DNA of 64,000 bases, from contig JBAOHX010000002.1 of assembly GCA_037044955.1 (NCBI GenBank), positions 620,001 through 684,000 of the forward strand. The letters are read 5' to 3'. The stretch is from JAJXWB01 sp037044955. GTDB lineage: Bacteria; Pseudomonadota; Alphaproteobacteria; Rhizobiales; Beijerinckiaceae. The first letter of the stretch is position 1; each line of letters opens with the position of its first letter. The notes beneath the pieces are model-generated. The model made no database searches. It had not been told where the DNA came from and was given only the letters and a program-made list of their open reading frames with translations. Positions 45,365 to 54,960 of the stretch are shown here, piece by piece. The translations under genes and the position numbers were made by a program.

Positions 45365-46156
45365 ATGGCTGTCGCCCCCTTCGTGACGCGGTCGCGCGCC
45401 CCCGAGCGCGCTGCGGCCAGGGAATTCGGAATGTCGTTGGCCGAGGCCATGCTGTCGCGCAGTTGCGCCGGGCGCAGCCTGCCCCGCTGCGGCGTATGTT
45501 CGAACCTGTTCCCGACGCTGACGGAGGAGGAGCGCGCGACGCTCGACCGCCTGCGCAAGCATTCGACATTCGCGGCCAAGGATCTGGTGTTCGGGCAGGG
45601 CGATGCGGCGGCGCGCGTGTTCAGCCTGTCGCAGGGCGTGGTGCGCATCTACAAGCTGCTGCCGGACGGCCGCCGGCAGGTGGTGGGGTTCGCGCTGGCC
45701 GGCGATTTTCTCGGGCTGACGCTGCAGGACAACCATGCGCTGACGGCGGAGGCGATCGAGCCGACGGTCGCCTGCTCCTTCCCGCGCGCCGCGTTCCGTC
45801 GGCTGGTCGACGGCAATCTCGTGGCGCTGCGCCGCATGAATGTCATCGTCAGCCAGGAATTGTCGGCGGCGCACGACCGCATGATGCTGCTTGGCCGCTA
45901 TACCGCGGAAGAGAAGATGGCGGCCTTCCTGGTGTCGTGGCGCGAACGCGCGCGCAGCCGCGCGTCGAAGGTCGTGGCGCTGCCGATGAGCCGGCGCGAC
46001 ATAGCCGACTATCTCGGGCTGACCATCGAGACGGTCAGCCGCACCTTCACCAGGCTCGAGCGCTCCGGCGTGATCGAGATCGTGACGGGCGGCGTGCGCA
46101 TTGCCGACGAGGCGCGGGCGACGCAACTCGCCGCCGCGTCGCCGGTCGAGGTCTGA
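45365..46156 (+). CDS. fnrN: FnrN/Anr-like oxygen-sensing Crp/Fnr regulator
   Basis: A 263-residue FNR-type regulator. The N terminus has a cysteine cluster, CAGRSLPRCGVC, and a fourth Cys lies in VACSFPRAAF, so a 4Fe-4S oxygen sensor is likely. The effector domain is followed by a winged helix with YLGLTIETVSRTFTRLERSG, which has the Glu-x-x-Ser-Arg recognition residues for TTGAT/C half-sites. It would activate under low oxygen and could act on the nir boxes. Start choice between 45365 and 45431 is open. Convergent with ccmF. Confidence 0.87.
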   Translation: MAVAPFVTRSRAPERAAAREFGMSLAEAMLSRSCAGRSLPRCGVCSNLFPTLTEEERATLDRLRKHSTFAAKDLVFGQGDAAARVFSLSQGVVRIYKLLPDGRRQVVGFALAGDFLGLTLQDNHALTAEAIEPTVACSFPRAAFRRLVDGNLVALRRMNVIVSQELSAAHDRMMLLGRYTAEEKMAAFLVSWRERARSRASKVVALPMSRRDIADYLGLTIETVSRTFTRLERSGVIEIVTGGVRIADEARATQLAAASPVEV

Positions 46157-46163
46157 AGGCGTT

Positions 46164-48144
46164 TCAGGCCGCGGTCTTGGCTTCCGCCCTGTTGCGCGCC
46201 ATCTTCGGCGCGCCGACGCGCAGGCGCCGGTCGGAGAGCGAGAGCGTTCCGCCGAAAGCCATGAACAGCCCGCCGATCCAGATCAGCAGCACGAACGGCT
46301 TCCAGTAGGCGCGCACGGTCGTCGTCTTGTCGGCGTTGATGTCGCCGAGCGCGACGTAGAGCTGGCCGAGGCCGCGCGTCATCAGCGCCGCTTCCGACGT
46401 GTTCATGCTGCGCGTGGCGAAGGCGCGCTTGGAGGGCTCCAGCACGCCGATCGACTTGCCGCCGCTCGACACGGCGAAGGTCGCGACATCGGCCGTATAG
46501 TTCGGTCCCTTGCGCGGGCTCAGGCCCTCGTATTTCAGCTCGTAGCCGCCGATCGGGATCGTGTCGCCGGGCTTGTAGGCGCCGATGGTCTCGACGCCCC
46601 AGGCGGTCTCGCAGACGATGCCGATGAGCGTGAGGCCGAGGCCGGCGTGCGCGAACATCGTGCCCCATGTCGAGCGCGGCAGTCCTCGCGCGCGATTGAG
46701 GGCTGTCGGCGAAAGGGACGCGGAACAGGCCGGAGCGCTCGATCAGTTCTGCGACGGAGCCGGCGATGACGTAGAAGCCGAGGCCGATGGCGGCGAGCGC
46801 GACGGCCGGCTTGCCCTGCAGCGCGAAAGCGACGAGCACGCCGATCGCGCCGGCGACGAAGGCGAACATCAGGCGCTGCGACGCGCCGGCGATGTCGCCG
46901 CGCTTCCATGCGAGCAGCGGGCCGAACGGCATGGCGATGAGGATCGGCACGAACAGCGGCGCGAAGGTGAGATTGAAGAAGGGCGCGCCGACGGAAATCT
47001 TCGCGCCGGTCACCGCCTCCAGCGCCAGCGGATAGAGCGTGCCGACGAAGACGGTGGCGCAGGCGGTCGAGAGCAGCAGGTTGTTCAGCACCAGCGAGCC
47101 TTCGCGCGAGATCGGCGCGAACAGCCCGCCTTGCCTGAGCGTCGGCGCGCGCCAGGCGTAGAGCGCCAGCGCGCCGCCGATCAGCAGCAGCAGGATGACG
47201 AGAATGAACACGCCGCGCGCGGGATCGCTGGCGAAGGCGTGCACCGAGGTCAGCACGCCCGAGCGCACGATGAACGTGCCGATGAGCGAGAGCGAGAAGG
47301 TGAGGATGGCGAGAAGGATCGTCCAGACCTTCAAGGCCTCGCGCTTCTCCATGACCAGCGCCGAATGCAGCAGCGCGGAACCCGCGAGCCAGGGCATGAA
47401 GGAAGCGTTCTCGACCGGGTCCCAGAACCACCAGCCGCCCCAGCCCAGCGTGTAATAGGCCCAGTAGGAGCCCATGGCGATGCCGAGGGTGAGGAATATC
47501 CAGGCGAGCAGCACCCACGGACGCACCCAGCGCGCCCAGGCGGCGTCGATGCGTCCCTCGATCAGCGCGGCGACCGCGAAGGAGAAGGAGATCGAAAAGC
47601 CGACATAGCCGACGTAGAGCAGCGGCGGATGAATGGCGAGGCCGGGGTCCTGCAGGATCGGATTGAGGTCGCGTCCCTGCGCGGGCACGGGATCGAGACG
47701 CAGGAAGGGGTTCGAGGTGATGAGGATGAAGAGATAGAAGAAGGCGGCGATCCAGGACTGCACCGCGAGCACGGTCGCCTTGAGGCTCGTCGGCACATTG
47801 GCGCCGAAGGCCGCGACCAGCGCGCCGAACAGCGCGAGGATCATCACCCACAGGAGCATCGAGCCTTCGTGATTGCCCCACAGGCTGGTGAACTTGTAGA
47901 TCGCCGGCATCAGCGCATGGGAATTCTCGAACACGGCGGCGACGGAAAAGTCCGAGGCGCCGTAGGCTGCCGCCAGCGCGCCGAAGGACACGCACATCAG
48001 CGCGAATTGCGCATAGGCGCCCTTGGTCCCGACATCCATCAGCGCGGCGTCGTGCGTGCGCGCGCCGACCAGCGGCACGATCGACTGCACCAGCGACACC
48101 GCCAGCGCGAGGATGAGGGCGTAATGGCCGATTTCCGGGATCAT
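46164..48144 (-). CDS. ccmF: CcmF, heme lyase for cytochrome c maturation (frameshifted)
   Basis: About 659 residues with many membrane helices. It attaches heme to apocytochromes in the periplasm (System I). The tryptophan-rich heme motif WGGWWFWDPVENASFMPW is intact, as is NHEGSMLLW. The frame breaks at the GGG run 46700-46702; removing one base gives DSLNRARGLPRSTWGTMFAHAG and the correct C terminus (LSDRRLRVGAP). Upstream of it are ccmI and ccmG on the same strand, but ccmE, usually between ccmI and ccmF, and ccmH, usually after, are not here. Confidence 0.93.
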
Positions 48145-48180
48145 GCCGTCTATTGTCCTCTCGAATGCCGTTTCATGCGC

Positions 48181-49329
48181 TCAACGTGGCGCGGCCGGAG
48201 CCGCCTTCAAGGCGTCCTCGAACCGCGCGAGTTTCGACGAACTCTCGGCGAAGGTCTTGCGCGCTTCCGACGCGGCCGCCTCCGCCTTCGCCGTCTCGCC
48301 GAGAACCCGATAGGCCGTCACCAGCCGGGCCCAGCCGTCGGGGTCGTCGCCGTTCTGCTGCAGCTTGTCGGCGAGGCGCGCGACCATGGAACGGATGAAT
48401 TCGTTGCGCTGCCCCTGGTCCATCTTCGCGGCGGCTTCGACATCGCTCGCGCTCGGGCCCGCTGCGCCGGACTCTTTCGAAGCGTCCTTGGGAGCATCCT
48501 GCGCGTCCATTTCGGCGAGCGCGCGGCGGACCGGCGCGGTCCAGGGCGCGTCTGGCGGAGCGGCGGCGAGCATGTCCGTCCACATGCGGCGCGCATCCTC
48601 GCGCCGTCCGTCCTGGAAGGCGCCGAGCGCCAGATAATAGCGGGCGGGCACCGAACCCGCGTCGAGCTCCAGCGACTTGTCGAAGGCCTTGCGCGCGTCC
48701 GCCGTCACCTCGCCCTGCGCCTGTCCGACCAGCGCCTCGCCGAGCCCGGAGGCGCGCAAGCCGCTGTCGCCCAGCAGCTCTGTCGCCTTGCGCCAGGCGG
48801 CGATGGCCTCGTCGAAGCGGCCGAGCCGCATGTAGACGGGCGCCAGAACCTCGTAGCTGCGGCCGTCCTGGGGATTGTCGCGGATATGGGCCTCGACGCG
48901 GCCGATCATGTCTTCCAGCGACATGCCGGCGGGCGCCTTGGGCTGCGCCTGCGCCACCGGTTTCGGCTGCGCTTCCCACGGGGCGCCGAGGCGATAGTAG
49001 AAAGCGGCGGCGATGGCCGGCACGGCGAGAATGATGAAGGCGACGGCCGCCGTGCGCCGGCCGCGCGCGACGGCGGGCGCCTCGGTCGCGCCGGGCTTCT
49101 CGCGTTCGGCGGCCTTCAGCAGGCGGCGCGAGACTTCTATGCGCGCAGCATCCGCTTCCGGGGCCGCAAGGCGGCCGGCCGCCAGATCGCGGTCGATCTC
49201 GGCGAGCTGGTCCCTGTAGACGGCGACATCGTCGCCGCGCCGCTCGTCGCGGGCGCGGGCGAGGAAGGGCAGGGCGACGTAAGCGAGCGTCGCGAGCGTC
49301 ATGCCCAGGAGGATCAGCCAGAAAATCAT
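48181..49329 (-). CDS. ccmI: CcmI (CycH), cytochrome c maturation chaperone
   Basis: A 382-residue protein with an N-terminal membrane helix (3-22), a short loop with the CcmI-type segment YRDQLAEIDRDLAAGRL, a second helix (about 95-112) and a periplasmic TPR domain (EDMIGRVEAHIRDNPQDGRSY onward). It holds apocytochrome c for the CcmF/H heme ligation step. It lies 36 bp upstream of ccmF on the same strand. Confidence 0.92.
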   Translation of the reverse strand: MIFWLILLGMTLATLAYVALPFLARARDERRGDDVAVYRDQLAEIDRDLAAGRLAAPEADAARIEVSRRLLKAAEREKPGATEAPAVARGRRTAAVAFIILAVPAIAAAFYYRLGAPWEAQPKPVAQAQPKAPAGMSLEDMIGRVEAHIRDNPQDGRSYEVLAPVYMRLGRFDEAIAAWRKATELLGDSGLRASGLGEALVGQAQGEVTADARKAFDKSLELDAGSVPARYYLALGAFQDGRREDARRMWTDMLAAAPPDAPWTAPVRRALAEMDAQDAPKDASKESGAAGPSASDVEAAAKMDQGQRNEFIRSMVARLADKLQQNGDDPDGWARLVTAYRVLGETAKAEAAASEARKTFAESSSKLARFEDALKAAPAAPR

Positions 49330-49453
49330 TGCGTCTCTTAGCCACTCGCGGGGGCGAGGGGCAAATTTGGCGGTCGCGCGCGGGGCGGGCGGTCCGCAGT
49401 GTTCAAGACGGGAAGCGCGGCGTCGGCCTTGACCTCCCTCAAAGTGTCGGGCC

Positions 49454-50053
49454 TCAGCCCTTGGCCAGCGCCTTCTCGATCTCGCGGCGCACGACGCTGT
49501 CGAGATTTTCCGGGGTCACGGGGCCGACGAGCTTGTAGGCGATCGCGCCGTCGCGGCCGACGATGAAGGTTTCCGGCACGCCGTAGACGCCCCATTCGAT
49601 GCCGGCGCGGCCCGAGGCGTCGACGCCGACCGCCGCGAACGGATTGCCGTAGCGCTTGAGGAAGGCCAGCGCCTTGTCCGGCTGGTCCTTGTAGTTCACG
49701 CCGACGACGCGGATGCGCGTGTCGGTCGCCAGCTTCATGAACAGCGGCGCCTCGTCGTGGCAGGGCACGCACCAGGAGGCCCAGACGTTGACCACCGTGA
49801 CCGCGCCCTTGAAGGCGGCGGGATCGAGGCCCGGCACGGCGCCGTTCGCGCCGGCGAGCTTGTCGAGCGCCGGCAGGGCGACGTCGGGCGCGGGCCGGCC
49901 GATCAGCGCGGAAGGCAGTTTCGAGGGGTCGCCCGAGCCCAGCCCGCGCCAGAACAGAAGCGCGAGCGCGGCGAATACGGCAAGCGGCGCGAGCGCCAGC
50001 CAGATGCGGGGGCGCTGCGCCGGCGGTTCGTTGTGGTCCTGAATTGTCATCAT
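49454..50053 (-). CDS. ccmG: CcmG/DsbE, thiol-disulfide oxidoreductase
   Basis: A 199-residue membrane-anchored thioredoxin-like protein that reduces the CxxCH cysteines of apocytochrome c. One N-terminal helix (about 18-37), active site WCVPC, and the cis-Pro region GVYGVPETF are seen; GVPET is a DsbE hallmark. Two adjacent ATG codons (50053, 50050) are both possible starts. It lies 124 bp upstream of ccmI on the same strand. Confidence 0.92.
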   Translation of the reverse strand: MMTIQDHNEPPAQRPRIWLALAPLAVFAALALLFWRGLGSGDPSKLPSALIGRPAPDVALPALDKLAGANGAVPGLDPAAFKGAVTVVNVWASWCVPCHDEAPLFMKLATDTRIRVVGVNYKDQPDKALAFLKRYGNPFAAVGVDASGRAGIEWGVYGVPETFIVGRDGAIAYKLVGPVTPENLDSVVRREIEKALAKG

Positions 50054-50130
50054 GCCTCGCGGGACTGGCGGCGCTTGCTCCGATAGCAATGTGGCCGCTG
50101 CATGTCACGCGCGGGCGCCGCGCGAAAATG

Positions 50131-51060
50131 TCACGCGGTCGCGGCGCGCGCCGCGCGCACGGCGGCGGCGGCATGGCGGACCATGAGATTGCGCACGAAG
50201 GTCATGGCGGGGTCCGCCGCGTCCCGGCGGCGCCAGACGAGCGACATGGAAATGTCGGCGCCCCTGGGCCGGCCCGGAACGGGGGCGGCGGCGAAATCGC
50301 GCATGAGGCCGGGGGCGAGCAGGCGTGGGAGGGTAGCAAGCCGGTCCGTGCCGCGCAGGAAGGCCGCGACGCCGGAAAAGCTGGCGACCGATACGGCAAA
50401 ATCGCGGGACATGCCGGCCTTTTCCATCGCCGTGTCGAACACGAGGCGCGTGCGGTCGGGATAGACGACCGTGACGTGGCGGGCGGCGAGATAGTCCGCG
50501 CGCGACGCGGGCGCGGCGCGGCAAGCCGGATCGAAGAAGCAGACATATTCGTCGCGGAAGAGATTGCGCTGGAGAATGTCGGCGCCGTCGGGCGGAAAAG
50601 GGGTGATCAGCAGGTCGCAGAGATTGTCGCGCAAGATGTCGGCCGAGGGCGCGTCCGAAGGGATGACGCGCAACGTCAGCCGCTTCACCTGCGATTCCAG
50701 CGCGCGCGAAAAACCCGGCAGCAGCAGGTCGCGCTGCAAATCGTTGGCGGCGATGACGAGCGACATGTCCGCCGTCGTGGGATCGAAACGGGCGCCGCGC
50801 GAAAAATCCTGCATGTTCGCCAGAAGGTCGCGCGCGCGCGCCGCCAGCGATTGAGCGTGCGCGGTGGCGACGATGCCGCGGCCTGATTTGACGAACAGCG
50901 GATCGCGCACGATGGCGCGCAGCTTCTGCAGGGCGTGGGAGACCGCCGATTGCGTGACGCCGAGTTCGTCGGCGGCCGCCGTGACCGAGCCCGTGTCGAG
51001 AACGGCGAGAAACAGCCGCAGGGCGTGGCCGTCGAGATCGTAATGATCGAAATCGCTCAT
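50131..51060 (-). CDS. LysR-type regulator, probably of ligAB
   Basis: A 309-residue LysR-type regulator. The N-terminal helix-turn-helix is LFLAVLDTGSVTAAADELGVTQSAVSHALQKLR (in several parts); the rest is a periplasmic-binding-protein-like effector domain. The start at 51060 is adjacent to the intergenic operator region and divergent from ligAB, 157 bp away. I infer that it responds to protocatechuate or a ring-cleavage product and controls ligAB, like LigR of Sphingobium. Confidence 0.85.
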   Translation of the reverse strand: MSDFDHYDLDGHALRLFLAVLDTGSVTAAADELGVTQSAVSHALQKLRAIVRDPLFVKSGRGIVATAHAQSLAARARDLLANMQDFSRGARFDPTTADMSLVIAANDLQRDLLLPGFSRALESQVKRLTLRVIPSDAPSADILRDNLCDLLITPFPPDGADILQRNLFRDEYVCFFDPACRAAPASRADYLAARHVTVVYPDRTRLVFDTAMEKAGMSRDFAVSVASFSGVAAFLRGTDRLATLPRLLAPGLMRDFAAAPVPGRPRGADISMSLVWRRRDAADPAMTFVRNLMVRHAAAAVRAARAATA

Positions 51061-51069
51061 GGATATTAT

Positions 51070-51088
51070 GATAACACATGCATTTATC
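51070..51088. promoter_or_regulatory. Candidate LysR operator between the regulator and ligA
   Basis: GATAA and TTATC form an inverted repeat over a 9-base spacer (51075-51083) that holds ATGCAT, in an AT-rich stretch just upstream of the LysR start. Such T-rich/A-rich arms are common LysR sites. The site is close to the regulator, as expected for autoregulation; ligA begins 130 bp away. Confidence 0.5.
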
Positions 51089-51217
51089 TTGTTAAATGAT
51101 TTCCCCATGTTGGCGCCGTTCCGCCCGGCGAACCCGACGGAATCCTGCGCCAGCCGCAAGGCAGGCGCAGGCCGAGAAGGGCGCGATGTACGGGCGCGAG
51201 GGAACAAGGAGGGCGCA

Positions 51218-51565
51218 ATGGCGCAGACACGCAAAATCGAAGGCACGACGATCTTCGAAGGTGGGCAGGCGGCCAAAGGCTACCAGCTCAACAAGATGTG
51301 CTTTTCGTTCAACGATCCGGAAAACCGCAAGGCGTTCGTGGCCGACCAGGCCGCCTACATGGACAAGTACAAGCTGACCGCCGAGCAGCGCGCCGCGCTC
51401 GCCTCGGGCAGCGTTCTCAAGATGATCGAGGCCGGCGGCAACGCCTATTACCTCGCCAAGCTCGCCGGCATCCTCGGCCTCAACGTCCAGGACATCGGCG
51501 CGCAGCAGACGGGCATGACCGTCGAAGCCTTCAAGCAGAAACTTCTCGACCAGGCGAGGCAGTGA
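51218..51565 (+). CDS. ligA: LigA, protocatechuate 4,5-dioxygenase alpha subunit
   Basis: The 115-residue small subunit of the extradiol enzyme that opens protocatechuate between carbons 4 and 5. It has the helical LigA fold with YQLNKMCFSFNDPENRKAF and GNAYYLAKLAGILG. AAGGAGGG lies 7 bases before the start. Its stop overlaps the ligB start (TGATG), so the two subunits are made together. Confidence 0.94.
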   Translation: MAQTRKIEGTTIFEGGQAAKGYQLNKMCFSFNDPENRKAFVADQAAYMDKYKLTAEQRAALASGSVLKMIEAGGNAYYLAKLAGILGLNVQDIGAQQTGMTVEAFKQKLLDQARQ

Positions 51566-52428
51566 TGGCCAGGATCATCGGAACTCTCAACACGTCGCAC
51601 ATTCCCGCGATCGGCGGCGCCATCGCCAAGGGCCTGCAGAACGAGCCCTACTGGAAGCCGTTCTTCGACTCGTGGCCGCCGGTGCGCGAGTGGCTGGCGC
51701 GCGAAAAGCCCGACGTCATCGTGTTCTTCTACAACGACCACGGGCTCAACTTCTTCCTCGACAAGATGCCGACCTTCGCGGTGGGCGCCTGCGCGGAATA
51801 TGTCAGCGAGGACGAGGGCTGGGGCATCCCGACCATTCCGTCCGTCAAGGGCGACCAGAAGCTGTCGTGGCAGATCATCAACGGCATCGTCGAAGACGGC
51901 TTCGATCCGGTGATGTGCCAGGAAATGGCGATCGACCACGCCATCACCAACCCGATGCTGCTGATGTATCCGGACGCGAAATGGCCCGTGCCGATCGTGC
52001 CGATCGCGATCAACTCGATCCAGCATCCGCTGCCCGGCCCCAAGCGCTGCTTCGATCTCGGCCGCGCCGTCGGCAAGGCGATCGAGGCCTTCCCGGGCGA
52101 CCAGAAGGTGCTGCTGATCGGTTCGGGCGGCCTGTCGCACCAGCTCGACGGCGAGCGGGCGGGATACATCAACAAGGCGTTCGACCAGGAATGCCTCGAG
52201 GCGATGGTGACCGGGGCCGAGCCGCTGACGAAATATTCGGCGCTCGACGTGGTCGAGAAGGCGGGCGCGCAGGGCGTCGAGCTGATGTGCTGGATCGCCG
52301 CGCGCGCGGCGATGCAGGGCGACGTGAAGGAGCTGCACCGCACCTATCACATCCCGATCTCGAACACCGCGTCCGCCGTGCAACTGCTGTCGCACACGCG
52401 CGCCGCCGAGACCGCGAAGGCCGCGTAA
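51565..52428 (+). CDS. ligB: LigB, protocatechuate 4,5-dioxygenase beta subunit
   Basis: A 287-residue catalytic subunit. The iron ligands match those of the Sphingobium enzyme: His12 (NTSHIPA), His59 (YNDHGLNFF) and Glu239 (GVELMCW); the catalytic base is His192 (GGLSHQLDGE). The reaction gives 4-carboxy-2-hydroxymuconate semialdehyde, the substrate of LigC. It is followed by a terminator. LigAB and LigC are in the same window, 4 kb apart on opposite strands. Confidence 0.96.
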   Translation: MARIIGTLNTSHIPAIGGAIAKGLQNEPYWKPFFDSWPPVREWLAREKPDVIVFFYNDHGLNFFLDKMPTFAVGACAEYVSEDEGWGIPTIPSVKGDQKLSWQIINGIVEDGFDPVMCQEMAIDHAITNPMLLMYPDAKWPVPIVPIAINSIQHPLPGPKRCFDLGRAVGKAIEAFPGDQKVLLIGSGGLSHQLDGERAGYINKAFDQECLEAMVTGAEPLTKYSALDVVEKAGAQGVELMCWIAARAAMQGDVKELHRTYHIPISNTASAVQLLSHTRAAETAKAA

Positions 52429-52470
52429 GGCATCTGGCGCAGCTCTGCCGCTGCGCCGAACTGGGCAGGC

Positions 52471-52501
52471 GCCGCCGCGGACAATCGCGGCGGCGTTTCT
52501 T
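52471..52501 (+). terminator. Rho-independent terminator after ligB
   Basis: A perfect 9-bp stem (GCCGCCGCG with CGCGGCGGC) over a 6-base loop, followed by GTTTCTT. It is 42 bp past the ligB stop and lies between convergent genes. Confidence 0.85.
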
Positions 52502-52549
52502 GCGGGGCGCCCAGAATCCCTCCCCGCCAGCGGGGAGGTTTGCCCTCGG

Positions 52550-53550
52550 CTAACCGGCGCCAGCGCCTTCGTACCTTTTCCGAAACTCCCGCGGCGTCAT
52601 GCCGGTGCGGCGCTTGAAGAAACGCCAGAAATAGGCGGGGTCCTCGAAGCCGAGTTCGTAAGCCAGCGACGACACCGGCCCCGCGACATGGATGAGCCGC
52701 CGTCGCGCCTCCAGCGTCAGGCGATCCTGCACGACCTCCAGCGCCGACTTGCCCGCCGCCGCGCGACAAACGCGGTTGAGGCGGCTTTCGCTCATGCCCA
52801 GCGCCTCGGCGTAGCGCGGCGCGGACCAGTGGTCGGCGAGATGCGTCTCCACGAGCGCGCGAAACCGATGGAAGGCGGCGATGTCGCGGGCGGCGCCGCT
52901 GCGCGCGCGCGGCGTCCGCGTTCAGGCGCAGCACGATGGTCAGCGCGGCGCTGGTCAGCCATTGCAGCACGTCGCCCGTCGCCGCGCCGCCTTCGTGAAA
53001 TTCGAGCGCGATCTGCTCGAACAGGGCGGCGAGGCGCTGCGCCTTGTCGGGCGCGGCGGAAAGATCGATCAGCACGGCGGCGTCGAGAAGCGCGGCGGGA
53101 TGGGCGGCGGAGCCGCCGGGCGCGCGGGCGAGCGTCGAATTCCTCGATGGTCAGCACATAGCCCTTCGTGCCTTCCGCGAAGCGAAAGGCATGCGTCACG
53201 CCCGACGGCAGCGCGATGGCGCAAGGCGCCTGCGCCTGATGCTGCCGGCGCTCCAGCGTGACTTCGGCCGCGCCCTGGGACAAGAGCAGGACCTGGAACA
53301 GGCCGTGGTGGCGATGTTCGGAAATCTCCCAGCGGTAGCCTTCGCTGCGGCTCCTGATATCCTCGACATGGATGAATTCCGGCGCGACCGCGCCTGCCTC
53401 GCCATAGAGGGAAAATACAGGAATTTCAGATCGGACGTTCTGTCGCAGGCGCGCTGATATCGGCTGTTTTGTTGCTGCGGCGTTCAAGCGAGAGGACTCC
53501 CGATCCGACAAGTTGACCGAAAAATACAGAAAATGGCGGCGGTCGTCCAT
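52550..53550 (-). CDS. pobR: PobR, AraC-family activator of pobA (two frameshifts)
   Basis: About 332 residues after two corrections. The N-terminal cupin-like part has IPVFSLYGEAG and HRHHGLFQVLLL, the family beginning of PobR-type regulators. Breaks lie near 53140 (one extra base; restores EESTLARAPGGSAAHP) and near 52905 (in a GCGCGC run; restores RDIAAFHRFRALVETHLADHW). The C-terminal AraC helix-turn-helix is complete (YAEALGMSESRLNRVCR, ELGFEDPAYFWRFFKRRTGMTPREFRK). The start at 53550 is the longest; a later start is possible because the family usually begins close to FSLYGE. It is divergent from pobA, 93 bp apart, and would respond to 4-hydroxybenzoate. Confidence 0.85.
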
Positions 53551-53643
53551 TTTGCCGGCGGCCTCATGCCGGCATGGTCATGACATCAGTCAAACGTCGG
53601 GCCGGCGCTGCGTCGGCCCGGCGACCGGATCGGGGAGGAAAGC

Positions 53644-54816
53644 ATGAAAACACAGGTCTGCATCATCGGCGGCGGCCCCTCGGGCCTGCTTCTGTCGCAG
53701 CTTCTGCAATTGCAGGGCATCGACAACGTCCTGCTCGAGAAGCACAGCCGCGAGCATGTGCTCAGCCGCATCCGCGCCGGCGTGCTCGAACACGGCTTCG
53801 CCGACCTGATGCGCGAGGCCCAGTGCGGCGAGCGCATGGACCGCGAGGGCGAAATCCACAAGGGCTTCTTCGTCGCGCATGACGGCAAGCTCGATCATGT
53901 CGACCTGTTCAAATATTCCGGCGGCAATTCCGTCGTCGTCTACGGCCAGACCGAACTGACGCGCGACCTCTACGACGCGCGCGAAAAGATGAAGGGCCAA
54001 GTCATCCACAATGTGGAAGACGTGACGCTCAACGATCTCAAGAGCGACGCGCCTTACGTCACCTATCGCGACGGCGACAAGATCGTTCGCATCGACTGCG
54101 ACTACGTGATCGGCGCCGACGGTTTCCACGGCGTCAGCCGCAAGGCGATCCCGAAGGACGTGCTGCGCGAATACGAGCGCGTCTATCCCTTCGGCTGGCT
54201 CGGCGTGCTGTCGCGCACCAAGCCGGTTTCGCCGGAACTGATCTACGCCAGGCACGAGCGCGGATTCGCGCTGTGCTCGCTGCGCTCGCAGACGCTCAGC
54301 CGCTATTACATCCAGGTGCCGCTGACCGACACGGTCGAGGACTGGTCGGACGAGGCCTTCTGGGAGGAGCTGAAGCGCCGCCTGCCGGCGGAGGTTTCGG
54401 CCAAGCTGATTACCGGGCCGTCGATCGAGAAGAGCATTGCGCCGCTGCGCTCGTTCGTCGCCGAGCCGATGCGCTACGGCTCTTTGTTCCTGGCCGGCGA
54501 CGCCGCGCATATCGTGCCGCCGACCGGCGCGCGCGGGCTGAACAGCGCGGCCTCGGATATCTACTATCTCTACCACGCCATGGTCGACCATTATAAGAAG
54601 GGCGACGACAAGGGGCTGGAGAACTATTCGCAGAAGGCGCTGGCGCGCGTGTGGAAGGCGCAGCGCTTCTCCTGGTGGATGACCATGATGCTGCACCGCT
54701 TCCCCAGCAACATCGCCTACGACGACAAGTTGCAGGACACCGATCTCGCCTATCTCTTCTCGTCGGAGAAGGCGCTGGGCTCGCTCGCGGAAAACTACGT
54801 CGGCCTGCCGTTCTGA
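53644..54816 (+). CDS. pobA: PobA, 4-hydroxybenzoate 3-monooxygenase
   Basis: A 390-residue flavoprotein that hydroxylates 4-hydroxybenzoate to protocatechuate using NADPH or NADH and oxygen. FAD motifs are GGGPSGLLLSQLL at the N terminus, GADGFHGVSR, and LFLAGDAAHIVPPTGARGLN. The length and EHVLSRIRAGVLE segment are typical of the family. The product is the substrate of LigAB. Controlled by divergent pobR. Confidence 0.96.
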   Translation: MKTQVCIIGGGPSGLLLSQLLQLQGIDNVLLEKHSREHVLSRIRAGVLEHGFADLMREAQCGERMDREGEIHKGFFVAHDGKLDHVDLFKYSGGNSVVVYGQTELTRDLYDAREKMKGQVIHNVEDVTLNDLKSDAPYVTYRDGDKIVRIDCDYVIGADGFHGVSRKAIPKDVLREYERVYPFGWLGVLSRTKPVSPELIYARHERGFALCSLRSQTLSRYYIQVPLTDTVEDWSDEAFWEELKRRLPAEVSAKLITGPSIEKSIAPLRSFVAEPMRYGSLFLAGDAAHIVPPTGARGLNSAASDIYYLYHAMVDHYKKGDDKGLENYSQKALARVWKAQRFSWWMTMMLHRFPSNIAYDDKLQDTDLAYLFSSEKALGSLAENYVGLPF

Positions 54817-54869
54817 CGGCGCAACGCAAACGGATCGCGAGCCTTCGGGCTCGCGGTGCGGCGTCGGTC

Positions 54870-54957
54870 GTCATGCCCGCGCAAGCGGGAATCCAGAGGG
54901 CGGCTGCCGAGATTGGCGCCGGATTCCCGATCAGGCCCTTGGCCTGTCGGGAATGAC
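54870..54957. repeat. Palindromic repeat, family C copy 5
   Basis: GTCATGCCCGCGCAAGCGGG at the left, GGAATCCAG and CGGATTCCCG arms, and GGCCTGTCGGGAATGAC at the right, over 88 bp. It lies between convergent genes. Confidence 0.85.
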
Positions 54958-54960
54958 ATA

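Noticed and set aside
46585..49341. A 918-codon plus-strand frame over ccmF/ccmI
   Set aside because: Antisense to ccmF and ccmI; Arg/Glu/Asp/Gly composition with no domains.
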